Counted from the stretch's first letter, positions 42,777 through 54,320 are shown. The stretch: 64,000 bases of DNA from Heyndrickxia ginsengihumi (GCF_011008565.1 NZ_JAAIWK010000004.1:62001-126000), one strand, 5' to 3'. Program-made: numbers and translations. Notes: generated by a model not told the origin, from the sequence alone.

Positions 42777-43685
42777 ATGAGAAAGAAGTTTGTTGCTTTA
42801 TTTAGTTTTCTATGCATTTTTGCAATTATTGCAGCGGGTTGTGGAAACAGTTCTTCTAGTAGTTCTAGTGGAAGCAACAAAAAAAGTAGCTCTTCTTCCA
42901 ATGCTACTGGATCAATTACAGCAGTAGGTTCGACTGCTTTACAACCATTAGTACAGGAAGCAGCCACAGAATATATGAATAATCACTCTGGAACAACAAT
43001 TAATGTTCAAGGTGGAGGAAGTGGCACTGGTTTAAGTAAAGCTGATGAAGGTGCAGTTGACATCGGTAACTCCGACGTTTTCGCTGAAGAAAAAGATGGC
43101 ATTGACGCTAGTAAACTAGTAGATCATAAAGTAGCAGTTGTCGGATTTGCACCAGTTGCAAATAAAAATGTAGGTGTTAAAAACTTAACTAAAAAACAAT
43201 TGATTGATATTTTTACAGGAAAAATTAAAAACTGGAAAGAAGTCGGCGGTGCTGACCAAAAAATCGTGATTATTAATCGTGCTGAAGGTTCTGGTACACG
43301 GGCTGTATTTGAAAAAACAGCGCTTGATGGTGCTACACCTGTAAAATCACAAGAACAAGATTCTTCTGGTACTGTTCAAAAAATCGTAAGTGAAACACCT
43401 GGAGCAATTAGTTATCTTGCATTCTCTTACCTAAACGATAAAGTGTTAGCTCTGAATGTAGATAATGTTAAGCCAACTGAAGCCAATGTTCAAACAAACA
43501 AATGGAAAATTTGGGCTTATGAACATATGTACACAAATGGTGAAGCAAAAGGACTCACAAAAGCATTTTTAGATTATATGCTTTCAGATGATGTGCAAAC
43601 AAAACTTGTTCCAAAATTAGGTTACATGTCTGTAGCAGATATGAAAGTAGAAAAAGATGCTAAAGGCAACATTACAAAGAAATAA
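42777..43685 (+). CDS. pstS: Phosphate-binding lipoprotein PstS
   Basis: The extracytoplasmic phosphate receptor of the high-affinity Pst transporter. Of 302 residues, the signal ends in the lipobox IAAGC (Cys about 21), followed by a Ser/Lys linker. The phosphate-binding loops are AVGSTALQPL (about 51-60), GGGSGTGLSKADEGAVDIGN (about 79-98) and NRAEGSGTRAVFEK (about 164-177). AGGGGG precedes the ATG. It heads the pst-phoU operon behind the PhoP box. Confidence 0.97.
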   Translation: MRKKFVALFSFLCIFAIIAAGCGNSSSSSSSGSNKKSSSSSNATGSITAVGSTALQPLVQEAATEYMNNHSGTTINVQGGGSGTGLSKADEGAVDIGNSDVFAEEKDGIDASKLVDHKVAVVGFAPVANKNVGVKNLTKKQLIDIFTGKIKNWKEVGGADQKIVIINRAEGSGTRAVFEKTALDGATPVKSQEQDSSGTVQKIVSETPGAISYLAFSYLNDKVLALNVDNVKPTEANVQTNKWKIWAYEHMYTNGEAKGLTKAFLDYMLSDDVQTKLVPKLGYMSVADMKVEKDAKGNITKK

Positions 43686-43710
43686 AAGATTTAAAAAACA
43701 GATATGAGTA

Positions 43711-43730
43711 GCAGGGGATTTAACCCCTGC
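43711..43730 (+). repeat. Intercistronic hairpin between pstS and pstC
   Basis: GCAGGGG (43711-43717) pairs with CCCCTGC (43724-43730), loop ATTTAA, without a T run. Such hairpins stabilise or process the abundant pstS part of the message while letting pstC through. Confidence 0.7.
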
Positions 43731-43771
43731 ACTTATGTCCGTTTTCTTATGTGAAAGAGAGGGGAAACAGT

Positions 43772-44710
43772 TTGAACGAAAAGGCGCTAAAGTGGACAGA
43801 AATTGAGAGTAAAAACAAAACATCTCAATCAAAAAGAAGTGTTGAAAGACGCGGTAAAATGATTACATTTGCTTGTATTGCCATAATGGTTATCATCGCT
43901 GTATCAATGCTCGTTTTTGTCGCTTCTAAAGGTTTGAGTACATTTTTTGTGAACAAAGCAAATGTCATTGAATTTTTCACTGGAACAAACTGGGATCCAG
44001 GAAAAACCGATAAGACAGGGGCGCCAGCATTAGGTGCATTGCCAATGATTATTGGATCTTTTGCGGTTACGTTTATGGCTGCAATCATTTGTGCACCGTT
44101 AGCGATTGGTGGGGCCGTATTTATGACCGAGATTTCTGCAAGAATTGGTCAAAAAATGTTACAGCCTGTTATTGAATTATTAGTTGGAATTCCTTCGGTT
44201 GTATATGGATTTGTCGGTTTAAGTGTTATTGTACCGTTTATTCGCGAACACGTATCTGGCAGTGGATTTGGTATTGCAGCAGGAACTGTTGTATTAACCA
44301 TTATGATTTTGCCGACGATGATGAGTTTATCGGTTGATGCCATCCGTGCGGTACCAGCATCATTACGCGAAGCATCTTTAGCGCTAGGAGCAACAAGATG
44401 GCAAACGATTTATAAAGTTGTTTTAAAAACTGCTCGTCAAGGAATTTTGACTGCCATTATTTTCGGAATGGCACGCGCCTTCGGTGAAGCACTTGCTGTT
44501 CAAATGGTAATTGGAAACTCTACTGTTATACCAACTTCGTTATTTGAACCTTCCTCAACATTGACTAGTATTTTAACAATGGGAATGGGGAATACGGTCA
44601 TGGGGCAAGTAGAAAATAATGCTTTATGGACGCTCGCACTTATTTTACTGCTCATGTCATTAATTTTTATCATCATCGTTAGAATTTTAGGACGCAGGAG
44701 GACATATTAA
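43772..44710 (+). CDS. pstC: Phosphate transporter permease PstC
   Basis: A 312-residue inner permease of the Pst ABC transporter. Six membrane segments are evident (first about residues 30-54). The ABC-permease coupling motif is EASLALGATRWQTIYKVVLK (about 201-220). TTG 43772 is preferred because GAGAGGGG lies 7 bases before it; a GTG at 43751 in frame would overlap that site. The stop overlaps the pstA ATG. Confidence 0.93.
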   Translation: MNEKALKWTEIESKNKTSQSKRSVERRGKMITFACIAIMVIIAVSMLVFVASKGLSTFFVNKANVIEFFTGTNWDPGKTDKTGAPALGALPMIIGSFAVTFMAAIICAPLAIGGAVFMTEISARIGQKMLQPVIELLVGIPSVVYGFVGLSVIVPFIREHVSGSGFGIAAGTVVLTIMILPTMMSLSVDAIRAVPASLREASLALGATRWQTIYKVVLKTARQGILTAIIFGMARAFGEALAVQMVIGNSTVIPTSLFEPSSTLTSILTMGMGNTVMGQVENNALWTLALILLLMSLIFIIIVRILGRRRTY

Positions 44711-45594
44711 TGAAAGCAAAAATAGCAGATCGCGTCGCAACTACAGTGTTATACGCCATTGCATTGTTTATTGTATGCTTGCTTGTTAGCTTATTGGGCT
44801 ACATTTTAGTTCATGGCCTTTCTCACATTAGCTGGTCATTTATTACTTCACCGCCGCAAACATTTGCTAAAGGCGGGGGAATTGGTCCGCAACTATTTAA
44901 TTCCTTCTATTTATTAGTGTTAACTTTGATCATTAGTATTCCACTTTCATTAGGTGCAGGCATTTATATGGCTGAATACGCGAAAAAGAATCTTGTGACC
45001 GATATACTGCGTACAGCTATAGAGGTTCTTTCATCACTGCCATCTATAGTTGTTGGATTGTTTGGGTTTTTATTCTTTGTGTTAACAATGGGATGGGGGT
45101 TCTCCATTCTATCAGGTGCATTTGCTTTAACACTTTTTAACTTGCCGCTTATGGTGCGAGTTGTCGAAGATTCATTAAGAGGTGTGTCATCACTACAGAA
45201 AGAGGCAGGCTTAGCTTTAGGAATTTCAAAATGGGAAACAATCAAACATATTTTACTGCCAGCTGCCTTACCAGGTATTGTCACAGGCGTTATTCTTGCA
45301 TCAGGGAGAATATTTGGAGAAGCTGCAGCACTTATTTATACAGCGGGTATGAGTTCGCCAAACTTAGATTTTCATAATTGGAATCCATTGAATAGCACTT
45401 CTCCTTTAAATCCGTTACGTCCTGCTGAAACGTTGGCCGTCCATATTTGGAAAATAAACGGTGAAGGGATTATGCCTGATGCGGCTGCAATTTCTAGCGG
45501 TGCATCTGCTGTTCTCATTATTTTTATTCTTTTGTTTAATATAACCGCTCGTTTAATTGGAAAAATCATTCATAAGCGTATGACAGCAAGTTAA
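44710..45594 (+). CDS. pstA: Phosphate transporter permease PstA
   Basis: The second permease, 294 residues, with six membrane segments. The coupling motif is [20 protein letters not shown] (about 163-182). The start ATG overlaps the last base of the pstC stop. AGGAGG lies 6 bases before it. A short Ser/Pro-rich insertion near residue 230 ([20 protein letters not shown]) is typical of Bacillus PstA. Confidence 0.95.
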   Translation: MKAKIADRVATTVLYAIALFIVCLLVSLLGYILVHGLSHISWSFITSPPQTFAKGGGIGPQLFNSFYLLVLTLIISIPLSLGAGIYMAEYAKKNLVTDILRTAIEVLSSLPSIVVGLFGFLFFVLTMGWGFSILSGAFALTLFNLPLMVRVVEDSLRGVSSLQKEAGLALGISKWETIKHILLPAALPGIVTGVILASGRIFGEAAALIYTAGMSSPNLDFHNWNPLNSTSPLNPLRPAETLAVHIWKINGEGIMPDAAAISSGASAVLIIFILLFNITARLIGKIIHKRMTAS

Positions 45595-45610
45595 AAAGGA
45601 GGCGCTAATT

Positions 45611-46447
45611 ATGGCGACAACAACATTAATGAAGCCTAAAAACGAATATTGGGAGACGCAAGCTGTTTCTTTTGAAAAAGAAACAAAGCCAAAGGAAAAT
45701 ATTTTAGAAACAAAGGATTTACGAGTTTTTTATGGAGAGAAAGAAGCGCTGCACGGTGTTAGTTTATCCTTTCCAAAAAATCATGTAACAGCTCTAATAG
45801 GACCATCTGGCTGTGGAAAATCAACATTTTTGCGCAGTTTAAATCGTATGAATGATGAAGTGGCAGGGTGTCGAGTAAAAGGAGATATTCTTTATCGAGG
45901 ATCTAACTTGAATACGAATCATGCTGATATTTTTATGATACGGAAGCATATTGGCATGGTATTTCAAAAGCCAAATCCGTTTGCTAAGTCTATTTATGAA
46001 AATATTGCATTTGGTCCGAAACATCATGGCGTTAAAAAGAAAGTAGTATTAGATCAAATTGTAGAGGAAAGTTTACGAAAAGCAGCGATTTGGGATGAAG
46101 TAAAAGATAGACTGCACAAATCTGCACTAGCACTTTCAGGCGGTCAGCAACAGCGCCTTTGTATTGCGAGAGCTTTAGCAATGGAACCAGATGTATTATT
46201 ACTTGATGAACCAGCATCTGCTTTAGACCCAGTTTCAACCGGAAAAATTGAAGAATTAATTAGAGAGTTAAAACAAGATTACACTGTGGCAATCGTGACT
46301 CACAATATGCAACAGGCTGCACGTATTTCAGATTATACAGCATTCTTTTACATGGGAAATTTAATTGAAGTCGATGAAACTTCAGTAATGTTTACGAATC
46401 CAAAACAAAAACAAACAGAAAATTATATTTCGGGAAATTTCGGTTGA
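45611..46447 (+). CDS. pstB: Phosphate transporter ATPase PstB, first copy
   Basis: The ATP-binding subunit. The 278 residues have Walker [20 protein letters not shown] (about 62-80), the signature [14 protein letters not shown] (about 176-189), Walker [14 protein letters not shown] (about 196-208) and [13 protein letters not shown]. An N-terminal extension of about 35 residues ([19 protein letters not shown]) distinguishes it from the second copy. AAGGAGG precedes the ATG. It follows pstA by 16 bases. Confidence 0.95.
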   Translation: MATTTLMKPKNEYWETQAVSFEKETKPKENILETKDLRVFYGEKEALHGVSLSFPKNHVTALIGPSGCGKSTFLRSLNRMNDEVAGCRVKGDILYRGSNLNTNHADIFMIRKHIGMVFQKPNPFAKSIYENIAFGPKHHGVKKKVVLDQIVEESLRKAAIWDEVKDRLHKSALALSGGQQQRLCIARALAMEPDVLLLDEPASALDPVSTGKIEELIRELKQDYTVAIVTHNMQQAARISDYTAFFYMGNLIEVDETSVMFTNPKQKQTENYISGNFG

Positions 46448-46482
46448 TTTTTGATCATTCATGTCATGTGTAAGGAGAATAG

Positions 46483-47271
46483 ATGATGATGACTTTATTG
46501 AAGCAAGCTACAGAGAAAGATACAGCCATTCATGCTCAACATGTAAATGTATTTTATAACGATTATCAAGCATTACATCAAATAGATTTAGAGGTTAAAA
46601 GAAATCAAGTAACAGCGTTAATAGGTCCGTCTGGCTGTGGAAAATCTACTTTTCTACGTACTTTAAATCGTATGAATGATCAAGTTCCTGGATTCCGGGT
46701 AGAAGGAAATATTTTCATTGAGAATCAGCAAATTTATGATTCAAAAATAGATATTGTTAATTTACGGAAAAATGTTGGGATGGTTTTCCAACGTGCAAAT
46801 CCGTTTCCAATGTCAATTTATGATAATGTTGCATACGGCCCTCGCATCCATGGGATTAAACGAAAAAAAGTATTAGATGAAATTGTTGAAAAAAGTTTAC
46901 GCTATGCGGCTTTATGGGATGAAGTGAAAGACCGTTTGCATGCTTCGGCTATTGGTCTATCTGGCGGACAGCAACAAAGATTAGTCATTGCGAGAGTACT
47001 AGCAGTTGAACCAGCTATCATTTTAATGGATGAACCTGCATCTGCACTTGACCCAATAGCAACTGCGAAAATCGAGGAATTGATGCTGGAGTTGAAAAAG
47101 TCCTATACAATCGTTGTTGTTACACATAGCATGCAGCAAGCAGCACGTGTTTCTGATCAAACCGCATTCTTTTTAAATGGAAAAATTGTAGAATTTGCTG
47201 AGACGAAAAAATTATTTACCAATCCTCAATTTCAAGAAACGGAAGACTATATTTCTGGACGTTTTGGGTAA
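46483..47271 (+). CDS. pstB: Phosphate transporter ATPase PstB, second copy
   Basis: A 262-residue paralogue of the gene just upstream, with Walker [20 protein letters not shown] (about 47-65), signature [14 protein letters not shown], Walker [14 protein letters not shown] and [13 protein letters not shown]. The two copies share the same layout but differ across their length, so the duplication is not recent. B. subtilis also has tandem pstBA/pstBB. Three consecutive ATG codons follow AAGGAG; any could start. It precedes phoU by 21 bases. Confidence 0.94.
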   Translation: MMMTLLKQATEKDTAIHAQHVNVFYNDYQALHQIDLEVKRNQVTALIGPSGCGKSTFLRTLNRMNDQVPGFRVEGNIFIENQQIYDSKIDIVNLRKNVGMVFQRANPFPMSIYDNVAYGPRIHGIKRKKVLDEIVEKSLRYAALWDEVKDRLHASAIGLSGGQQQRLVIARVLAVEPAIILMDEPASALDPIATAKIEELMLELKKSYTIVVVTHSMQQAARVSDQTAFFLNGKIVEFAETKKLFTNPQFQETEDYISGRFG

Positions 47272-47292
47272 TGCCAAGGAAGGGGGCTATTC

Positions 47293-47946
47293 ATGGTCAG
47301 ACGAATGTTCGAAGATCGGTTGCTAGAATTGCATGAAACTTTATTTAAAATGGGGTTGCTAGTGGAAGAGGCTATTTATAAAAGTGTGCAATCTTTTATT
47401 GAAAAAGACAGTACGATAGCGAATGAAGTGATCTTGGAAGATCAGAAGATTAATGATTTTGAAATAGAGATTGAGAAAAAATGCTTTGAATTAATTGCAA
47501 CCCAACAACCAGTTGGCAAGGATTTACGTTTAATTGCAACGATGCTAAAGGTTTCTACTGATTTAGAACGAATAGGGGATCATGCTGTAAGTATCGCCAA
47601 GACGACAGGAACATTAAGATATGAACCAGCTATTCATATGTATACCCAAATCCAAGAAATGGCTAATACTGTAAAATCAATGGTTCACGAGGGGCTTGAT
47701 GCCTTTATTGCACTTGATGAAACAAAAGCAATTGAGGTTTCTAAAAGAGATGATGATATTGATCGAGACTTTAAATTGACTTTTTCAGAACTTGTAGAAC
47801 TTATGAAACATGATCAATCTAATATTCAACAAGCATCTTATCTATTGCTTGTTGTTCAGCATTTAGAACGGATCGGTGATTACGTTACAAATGTTTGCGA
47901 GTGGATCGTGTATTTAAAGACTGGATCTCTTGTTGATTTAAATTAA
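47293..47946 (+). CDS. phoU: Phosphate uptake regulator PhoU
   Basis: A 217-residue, all-helical cytoplasmic protein with two PhoU repeats: RLIATMLKVSTDLERIGDHA (about 78-97) and LLLVVQHLERIGDYVTNVCE (about 183-202). Each has the metal-binding E/D-x-x-x-D pattern. PhoU ties Pst activity to the PhoR kinase and limits phosphate uptake. Classical B. subtilis lacks phoU in its pst operon, so its presence here is a difference from that species. AAGGGGG precedes the ATG. Confidence 0.95.
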   Translation: MVRRMFEDRLLELHETLFKMGLLVEEAIYKSVQSFIEKDSTIANEVILEDQKINDFEIEIEKKCFELIATQQPVGKDLRLIATMLKVSTDLERIGDHAVSIAKTTGTLRYEPAIHMYTQIQEMANTVKSMVHEGLDAFIALDETKAIEVSKRDDDIDRDFKLTFSELVELMKHDQSNIQQASYLLLVVQHLERIGDYVTNVCEWIVYLKTGSLVDLN

Positions 47947-47969
47947 ATATAGCAATGTGGACGATGAAT

Positions 47970-48008
47970 AAATCCAGAAACCTTGACGCTGGGTTTATTT
48001 TTTTTTAG
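47970..48008 (+). terminator. Terminator of the pst operon
   Basis: AAATCCAG (47970-47977) pairs with CTGGGTTT (47989-47996) with one G-T pair, followed by A and nine Ts. Confidence 0.88.
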
Positions 48009-48159
48009 AATATTATGCAATATACACAAGCTGATCACCACACATCATCATAAGATGTAAAAGAGGGTTTTATTGCAATACTTGGACAAAGTTCTATTGC
48101 TAACAATAAGATTCAGACTTTTAGAAAAAAGTCATCATTCTTTATAAGGAGTGAATTTC

Positions 48160-48804
48160 ATGGGTGTGCACCATTATTTTAAAACGTTGTCAGATCTTGA
48201 GAAAATCTATCGATGTCCTGGAAAATTTAAATTTCAAGAACATTCAGTTGCAAGTCATTCTTTTAAAGTAACGAAAATTGCACAGTTTTTTGGAACAGTT
48301 GAAGAAAATGCGGGGCAGCAAGTAGATTGGCGGGCATTATATGAAAAAGCAATCAACCATGATTATCCTGAACTATTTACAGGAGATATTAAAACACCTG
48401 TAAAATATTCATCCGCAGAATTACACAGATTATTTACCCAAGTTGAAGAGGAAATGACAAAAAATTTTATTTTACGAGAGTTTCCAAAGGAATTTCGTGA
48501 TATTTATTTAAACAGATTTAAGGAAGGAAAAGATGATACACTCGAGGGGAAAATATTATCTGTTGCGGATAAAGTAGACCTATTATATGAATCATTTGGT
48601 GAGATTCAAAAAGGGAATCCTGAACCGCTCTTCCAAGAAATTTATGAGGAATCTTTGCGAACGATCTTGCAATTTTCTGATATGGCATCGGTACAATACT
48701 TTTTAAAACATATTTTGCCTGAGATTTTATCGGAACGTTTTATTGAACAAAGCGAACTTCGAGCCATTACGAATAAAATCATTGAAAATGAATTCGAAAA
48801 ATAA
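48160..48804 (+). CDS. HD-domain protein, YfbR-like nucleotidase
   Basis: A 214-residue cytoplasmic metal hydrolase. The motifs EHSVASHSFKV (about residues 29-39) and NHDYPELFTGDIKTPVK (about 67-83) provide the H...HD...D ligands of the HD fold, in the YfbR arrangement. YfbR is a 5'-deoxynucleotidase. The substrate here is inferred. AAGGAG lies 9 bases before ATG 48160; a GTG at 48151 in frame is less likely. The last 30 bases form one arm of the terminator. Confidence 0.86.
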   Translation: MGVHHYFKTLSDLEKIYRCPGKFKFQEHSVASHSFKVTKIAQFFGTVEENAGQQVDWRALYEKAINHDYPELFTGDIKTPVKYSSAELHRLFTQVEEEMTKNFILREFPKEFRDIYLNRFKEGKDDTLEGKILSVADKVDLLYESFGEIQKGNPEPLFQEIYEESLRTILQFSDMASVQYFLKHILPEILSERFIEQSELRAITNKIIENEFEK

Positions 48805-48828
48805 TTCATTTTCAATGATTTTTTCTTG
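48775..48828 (+). terminator. Terminator overlapping the end of the HD gene
   Basis: 48775-48794 is the exact reverse complement of 48803-48822 (20 base pairs, 8-base loop), followed by TTCTTG. The stop codon of the gene falls in the loop. Confidence 0.9.
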
Positions 48829-48950
48829 TATTTTTTCATGATATATAAAAAAATAAAGATAATCATCTTTTTATTCATCTATTGCAGAAGACATATTGTA
48901 TTTACATATATTTAATTCCTTAGTGAATTTATTAGTTGGAGTGATCTTAA

Positions 48951-49202
48951 ATGATTGACAAAGTATTGGCTGCTGTCTTTTTTCCGTGTTTCCTTGTCAT
49001 TTTCTTTTCAAGAGTTACCTTTAACCAAGTAGTTGGTCTTATTCTATCTGTCGCACTTATTGTGGCATCCGTTTATAAAGGATACACCCATACTTGGCTT
49101 CTGTTTCTTATCGATGCAGCTTCTTTGACGATCGGATTTTATTTTGCTAACATCATGTTACATAAACAAAAAAAGAAACAGCGAGAACGCAGATTGAAAT
49201 AG
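48951..49202 (+). CDS. csbA: General stress membrane protein CsbA
   Basis: A small 83-residue membrane protein, sigma-B-controlled in B. subtilis, of unknown function. Three hydrophobic stretches (about residues 3-22, 26-43, 48-70) are followed by a strongly basic tail (HKQKKKQRERRLK). The order csbA-uvrB-uvrA is conserved in Bacillus. GGAGTGAT precedes the ATG. No clear sigma-B promoter is visible in the 146 bases before it. Confidence 0.9.
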   Translation: MIDKVLAAVFFPCFLVIFFSRVTFNQVVGLILSVALIVASVYKGYTHTWLLFLIDAASLTIGFYFANIMLHKQKKKQRERRLK

Positions 49203-49204
49203 TT

Positions 49205-49245
49205 GAAAACATGCGGTAAGGATGAATGTCCCTACCGCTGTTTTC
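49205..49245 (+). terminator. Terminator after csbA
   Basis: GCGGTA (49213-49218) pairs with TACCGC (49233-49238), extended by AAAACA and TGTTTT on the outside, then TCTATTT. Confidence 0.75.
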
Positions 49246-49328
49246 TATTTAAAAGCATCGATTAGAGCGAAATAAACGAAACAATGGATCAATTACATCT
49301 AAAACACCCGTTGTTTTTTAAAAAAAGG

Positions 49329-49342
49329 GGAAAATTTGTTCG
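49329..49342 (+). promoter_or_regulatory. Possible LexA (SOS) box before uvrB
   Basis: GGAAAATTTGTTCG agrees with CGAACATATGTTCG at 11 of 14 positions. It is 117 bases before the uvrB start, in a place suited to SOS repression of uvrBA as in B. subtilis. Confidence 0.5.
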
Positions 49343-49458
49343 TATTTATTGATTATTCCTATTTTGTTTGTGGTAAAATAAAAACTATAAAAATAGGAAA
49401 TGACTGATATAAAAGGAAAAAGAGAAAGAGACAAATCAAACAAAAAGGAGGTCTTTCG

Positions 49459-51441
49459 TTGGAACAACATCCATTTCAGCTCGTTTCAAAATATCAACCT
49501 CAAGGAGATCAGCCTGAAGCAATTCGTCAACTCGTTGAAGGGATCCGCACAGGTAAAAAACATCAAACATTGCTTGGGGCAACAGGGACAGGAAAGACCT
49601 TTACGATTTCGAATGTAATTAAAGAAGTAAATAAACCTACACTCATTATTGCACATAATAAGACATTGGCCGGTCAGCTTTATAGTGAATTTAAAGAGTT
49701 TTTTCCAAATAATGCAGTTGAGTATTTTGTCAGTTATTATGACTATTATCAGCCTGAGGCTTATGTACCGCAAACAGATACATATATTGAAAAAGATGCA
49801 AGCATTAATGATGAGATAGATAAGTTACGGCATTCTGCCACCTCTAGCTTATTCGAACGGAATGATGTCATTATTATCGCCAGTGTCTCCTGTATTTATG
49901 GTTTAGGTTCACCAGAGGAGTACCGTGATTTAGTTGTGTCGTTAAGAGTAGGGATGGAGATTGAGCGAAATCGATTATTAAGTAAACTCGTCGATATTCA
50001 GTATGCAAGAAACGATATTGATTTCCAACGTGGAACTTTCCGTGTTCGCGGTGATGTAGTTGAAATCTTCCCTGCTTCCCGTGATGAACATTGTATTCGC
50101 ATCGAATTTTTTGGAGATGAAATTGATCGGATAAGGGAAGTAGATGCACTTACTGGGGAAATTATTGCTGATCGTGACCATGTAGCAATTTTTCCGGCTT
50201 CTCACTTCGTTACACGAGAAGAAAAAATGAAAATCGCGATTCAAAACATTGAAAAGGAGTTAGAGGAAAGATTAAAAGTAATGAGGGACGCTGGAAAATT
50301 ATTAGAAGCGCAACGCTTAGAGCAGCGGACTAATTATGATTTAGAAATGATGAGGGAAATGGGATTTTGTTCTGGTATTGAAAACTATTCCCGCCACTTA
50401 ACATTACGTCCGCCAGGTGCAACACCATACACATTACTTGATTATTTTCCAAAAGATTTCCTACTTGTAATAGATGAATCGCATGTTACGATACCACAGA
50501 TTCGCGGGATGTATAACGGTGACCAAGCAAGGAAACAAGTTCTCGTCGACCATGGTTTTCGGCTTCCATCAGCATTGGATAACCGTCCTCTTCGCTTTGA
50601 AGAGTTTGAGGATCATATTTCCCAAATTGTGTATGTATCTGCAACACCAGGTCCTTATGAATTAGAGCATACACCACAAGTTGTTGAGCAAATTATCCGT
50701 CCAACAGGATTATTAGATCCGATGATTGATGTTCGTCCGATTGAAGGACAAATTGATGACTTGCTTTCCGAAATTAATGAGCGAATTGCAAAGAAGGAAA
50801 GAGTTTTAATTACAACATTAACAAAGAAAATGTCGGAGGATTTAACCGATTATTTAAAGGAAATTGGTATTAAAGTTCAATATTTACATTCTGAGATTAA
50901 AACTTTAGAAAGAATTGAAATTATTCGCGATCTTCGTCTTGGCAAATATGATGTCCTTGTTGGCATTAATTTGCTCCGGGAAGGGCTTGATATTCCTGAG
51001 GTCTCCCTTGTCGCGATATTAGATGCTGATAAGGAAGGATTTTTACGTTCGGAACGTTCATTGATTCAGACAATTGGTCGTGCAGCTCGAAATGCAAACG
51101 GTCAAGTAATCATGTATGCTGATAAGATAACAGACTCAATGAAAAAAGCGATTGAGGAGACGAAACGTCGCCGCAAGATTCAAGAAGAATATAATGAGCA
51201 ACATGGTATTACACCTAAAACGATTCAAAAAGACATTCGCGATACGATTCATGCCACATACGTAGCAGAAGAAACAGAAACGTATGAAGCAGCAGAAACA
51301 AGTAAAGCAATGACAGCAGAAGAACGTGAGAAGCTGATTGTTGAATTAGAAGAAAAAATGAAGGAAGCGGCAAAAGCGTTAGATTTTGAGACGGCTGCGA
51401 AACTTCGAGATACCCTTTTAGATTTAAAAGCGGAAGGATGA
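49459..51441 (+). CDS. uvrB: Excinuclease ABC subunit B
   Basis: UvrB verifies DNA damage delivered by UvrA and recruits UvrC. The 660 residues have Walker [13 protein letters not shown] (about 39-50), the beta-hairpin [20 protein letters not shown] (about 95-114), the helicase motif VIDESHVT and the GRAARN box (about 540). The C-terminal UVR coiled coil ([20 protein letters not shown], about 629) binds UvrC. The start is TTG 49459, 8 bases after AAAGGAGG. It lies 7 bases before uvrA. Confidence 0.98.
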   Translation: MEQHPFQLVSKYQPQGDQPEAIRQLVEGIRTGKKHQTLLGATGTGKTFTISNVIKEVNKPTLIIAHNKTLAGQLYSEFKEFFPNNAVEYFVSYYDYYQPEAYVPQTDTYIEKDASINDEIDKLRHSATSSLFERNDVIIIASVSCIYGLGSPEEYRDLVVSLRVGMEIERNRLLSKLVDIQYARNDIDFQRGTFRVRGDVVEIFPASRDEHCIRIEFFGDEIDRIREVDALTGEIIADRDHVAIFPASHFVTREEKMKIAIQNIEKELEERLKVMRDAGKLLEAQRLEQRTNYDLEMMREMGFCSGIENYSRHLTLRPPGATPYTLLDYFPKDFLLVIDESHVTIPQIRGMYNGDQARKQVLVDHGFRLPSALDNRPLRFEEFEDHISQIVYVSATPGPYELEHTPQVVEQIIRPTGLLDPMIDVRPIEGQIDDLLSEINERIAKKERVLITTLTKKMSEDLTDYLKEIGIKVQYLHSEIKTLERIEIIRDLRLGKYDVLVGINLLREGLDIPEVSLVAILDADKEGFLRSERSLIQTIGRAARNANGQVIMYADKITDSMKKAIEETKRRRKIQEEYNEQHGITPKTIQKDIRDTIHATYVAEETETYEAAETSKAMTAEEREKLIVELEEKMKEAAKALDFETAAKLRDTLLDLKAEG

Positions 51442-51448
51442 CCTTTAT

Positions 51449-54316
51449 ATGGGACAAGATTATATTACTGTAAAGGGAGCGCGTGTCCATAATTTAAAAA
51501 ATATTGATGTGACGATTCCAAGAGATAAACTTGTTGTATTAACAGGACTATCGGGTTCTGGAAAATCATCATTGGCGTTTGATACCATTTATGCTGAAGG
51601 ACAAAGGCGTTATGTTGAATCATTGTCTGCCTATGCACGCCAATTTTTAGGACAAATGGATAAACCTGATGTCGATGCGATTGACGGATTATCTCCAGCA
51701 ATTTCTATTGATCAAAAAACGACGAGCCGAAATCCGCGCTCAACAGTGGGTACTGTAACGGAAATTTATGATTATTTACGTTTATTGTATGCGCGGATAG
51801 GAAGACCGATCTGTCCAAATCACGGGATTGAAATCACATCGCAGACTGTTGAACAAATGGTTGACCGAATTATCGAATATCCTGAAAGAACGAAACTTCA
51901 AGTATTAGCTCCGATTATTTCGGGTAAAAAGGGCGCTCATGTCAAAGTGCTAGAGGATATAAAAAAACAAGGATTTGTTCGTATCCGTGTAGATAAAGAG
52001 ATGCAAGATTTAAGTGAACCGATAGAATTGGATAAAAATAAAAAGCATTCAATAGATGTTGTAGTAGATCGTATCGTCGTAAAAGAAGGAGTAGAAACGA
52101 GACTTGCGGATTCCCTTGAGACAGCATTAAAGCTTGCTGATGGAAAAGTCATTATTGACGTCATTGACCAAGAAGAATTGCTTTTTAGTGAACATCTAGC
52201 ATGTCCGCTATGCGGATTTTCTATTGATAAGTTAGAACCAAGAATGTTTTCGTTTAATAGTCCTTTCGGTGCTTGTCCGGAATGTGATGGACTTGGATCT
52301 AAATTAATCGTTGATATGGACGCTGTCATTCCGGACTGGTCGCTTTCATTAAATGAAAATGCAATTGCGCCTTGGGAACCAATTAGTTCGAAATATTACC
52401 CTCAATTATTAAAGGCTGTTTGCGATCATTATGGAATTGATATGGATACACCTGTTCGCGATTTGCCAAAGCATCAAATGGATAAAATTTTACACGGTTC
52501 TGGTAGTGAAAAAGTCTATTTTCATTACGAAAATGATTTTGGCATGGTTCGCGATCATTATATTGAGTTTGAAGGAGTTATTCGCAACATTGAACGCCGC
52601 TACAATGAAACGAGCTCTGATTTTACACGCGAACAGATGGAAAAGTATATGGCACAACAGCCGTGCCCAAAATGTAAAGGATATCGTCTTAAACCTGAAA
52701 GTCTTGCGGTGAAGATTAATCAGAAACATATTAGTGAAGTAACTAAATTCTCAATTGCAGAAGCTGCGCACTTTTTCCATCATCTAGATTTAACAGAAAA
52801 GGAACAAACGATTGCAAATTTGATTTTGCGCGAAATTGATTCGCGACTAGGTTTTTTGAATAATGTAGGATTGGATTATTTAACATTAAGCCGTTCGGCA
52901 GGTACGCTATCAGGTGGAGAGGCGCAGCGGATTCGTCTTGCAACGCAAATTGGTTCGAAGTTAACAGGTGTTTTGTACGTATTAGATGAACCGTCTATTG
53001 GCTTGCATCAGCGCGATAATGATCGGCTAATTGAAACGTTGAAAAATATGACGAGCATTGGCAATACCCTGATTGTCGTAGAACACGATGAAGATACGAT
53101 GCTTGCTGCTGACTATTTAATCGATATCGGTCCAGGCGCTGGCGTTCATGGTGGAGAGATAGTTGCTGCTGGAACCCCTGAAGAAGTGATGAATGATCCG
53201 CATTCTCTCACAGGAAAATATTTGTCTGGAAAAAAATTCATTCGTTTGCCAATTGAGAGAAGAAAAGGTGATGGCCGTTTTATAGAAATAAAAGGTGCTA
53301 AGGAAAATAATTTAAAAAATGTTAATGTGAAATTTCCACTCGGGACTTTTATAGCTGTTACAGGTGTATCAGGCTCAGGAAAAAGTACGCTTGTGAATGA
53401 AGTTCTTCACAAAGCATTGGCACAAAAATTATACAAATCTAAAGAGAAACCTGGTGCACATAAAGAAATTAAAGGAATTGAACATCTTGATAAAGTTATT
53501 GATATCGATCAATCACCAATAGGAAGAACGCCGCGTTCAAATCCTGCTACTTATACAGGTGTTTTCGATGATATTCGTGATGTTTTTGCAGCAACGAATG
53601 AAGCAAAAATCCGCGGCTATAAAAAAGGAAGATTTAGCTTTAATGTAAAAGGTGGCAGGTGCGAAGCTTGCCGCGGTGATGGAATCATTAAAATTGAAAT
53701 GCACTTTTTGCCAGATGTTTACGTACCTTGTGAAGTATGTCACGGGAAAAGGTATAATCGAGAAACATTAGAGGTAACATATAAAGGAAAAAATATTGCA
53801 GATGTTTTGGATATGACAGTAGAAGATGCTTTAGAATTCTTTGAAAATATCCCGAAAATAAAGCGGAAATTGCAAACAATCGCAGATGTCGGGTTAGGAT
53901 ATATTAAATTAGGGCAGTCTGCAACAACATTGTCAGGCGGAGAAGCACAGCGGGTAAAACTAGCTTCGGAATTGCATCGACGTTCAACAGGTCGCTCGCT
54001 TTATATATTAGATGAGCCAACAACAGGTTTGCATGTCGATGATATTGCAAGGCTACTAGATGTTTTACAAAGGCTCGTTGAGAACGGAGATACTGTTCTT
54101 GTCATTGAGCACAATTTAGATGTGATTAAAACAGCAGATTATATTGTTGATTTAGGACCAGAAGGTGGAGATAAGGGCGGAACAATTGTAGCAACAGGAA
54201 CACCGGAAAACATTGCAGGGCATCCTCAATCATATACGGGCAAATATTTAAAACCTATATTAAAAAGAGACCGTGCAAGAATGGAACATGACATTCAACA
54301 GATTGGGACTGTATAA
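51449..54316 (+). CDS. uvrA: Excinuclease ABC subunit A
   Basis: UvrA is the damage-sensing ATPase of nucleotide excision repair. The 955 residues have two ABC modules: Walker [15 protein letters not shown] (about 31-44) and [14 protein letters not shown] (about 640-653). Each has a signature ([15 protein letters not shown], about 488; [15 protein letters not shown], about 829). The zinc fingers [20 protein letters not shown] and [14 protein letters not shown] with CEVCHGKRY are present. GGATGACC precedes the ATG; the uvrB-uvrA spacing implies one transcript. Confidence 0.98.
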   Translation: MGQDYITVKGARVHNLKNIDVTIPRDKLVVLTGLSGSGKSSLAFDTIYAEGQRRYVESLSAYARQFLGQMDKPDVDAIDGLSPAISIDQKTTSRNPRSTVGTVTEIYDYLRLLYARIGRPICPNHGIEITSQTVEQMVDRIIEYPERTKLQVLAPIISGKKGAHVKVLEDIKKQGFVRIRVDKEMQDLSEPIELDKNKKHSIDVVVDRIVVKEGVETRLADSLETALKLADGKVIIDVIDQEELLFSEHLACPLCGFSIDKLEPRMFSFNSPFGACPECDGLGSKLIVDMDAVIPDWSLSLNENAIAPWEPISSKYYPQLLKAVCDHYGIDMDTPVRDLPKHQMDKILHGSGSEKVYFHYENDFGMVRDHYIEFEGVIRNIERRYNETSSDFTREQMEKYMAQQPCPKCKGYRLKPESLAVKINQKHISEVTKFSIAEAAHFFHHLDLTEKEQTIANLILREIDSRLGFLNNVGLDYLTLSRSAGTLSGGEAQRIRLATQIGSKLTGVLYVLDEPSIGLHQRDNDRLIETLKNMTSIGNTLIVVEHDEDTMLAADYLIDIGPGAGVHGGEIVAAGTPEEVMNDPHSLTGKYLSGKKFIRLPIERRKGDGRFIEIKGAKENNLKNVNVKFPLGTFIAVTGVSGSGKSTLVNEVLHKALAQKLYKSKEKPGAHKEIKGIEHLDKVIDIDQSPIGRTPRSNPATYTGVFDDIRDVFAATNEAKIRGYKKGRFSFNVKGGRCEACRGDGIIKIEMHFLPDVYVPCEVCHGKRYNRETLEVTYKGKNIADVLDMTVEDALEFFENIPKIKRKLQTIADVGLGYIKLGQSATTLSGGEAQRVKLASELHRRSTGRSLYILDEPTTGLHVDDIARLLDVLQRLVENGDTVLVIEHNLDVIKTADYIVDLGPEGGDKGGTIVATGTPENIAGHPQSYTGKYLKPILKRDRARMEHDIQQIGTV

Positions 54317-54320
54317 TGAT

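Noticed and set aside
51937-52329. 130-codon minus-strand frame inside uvrA
   Set aside because: Antisense shadow of a highly conserved gene without a translation signal.
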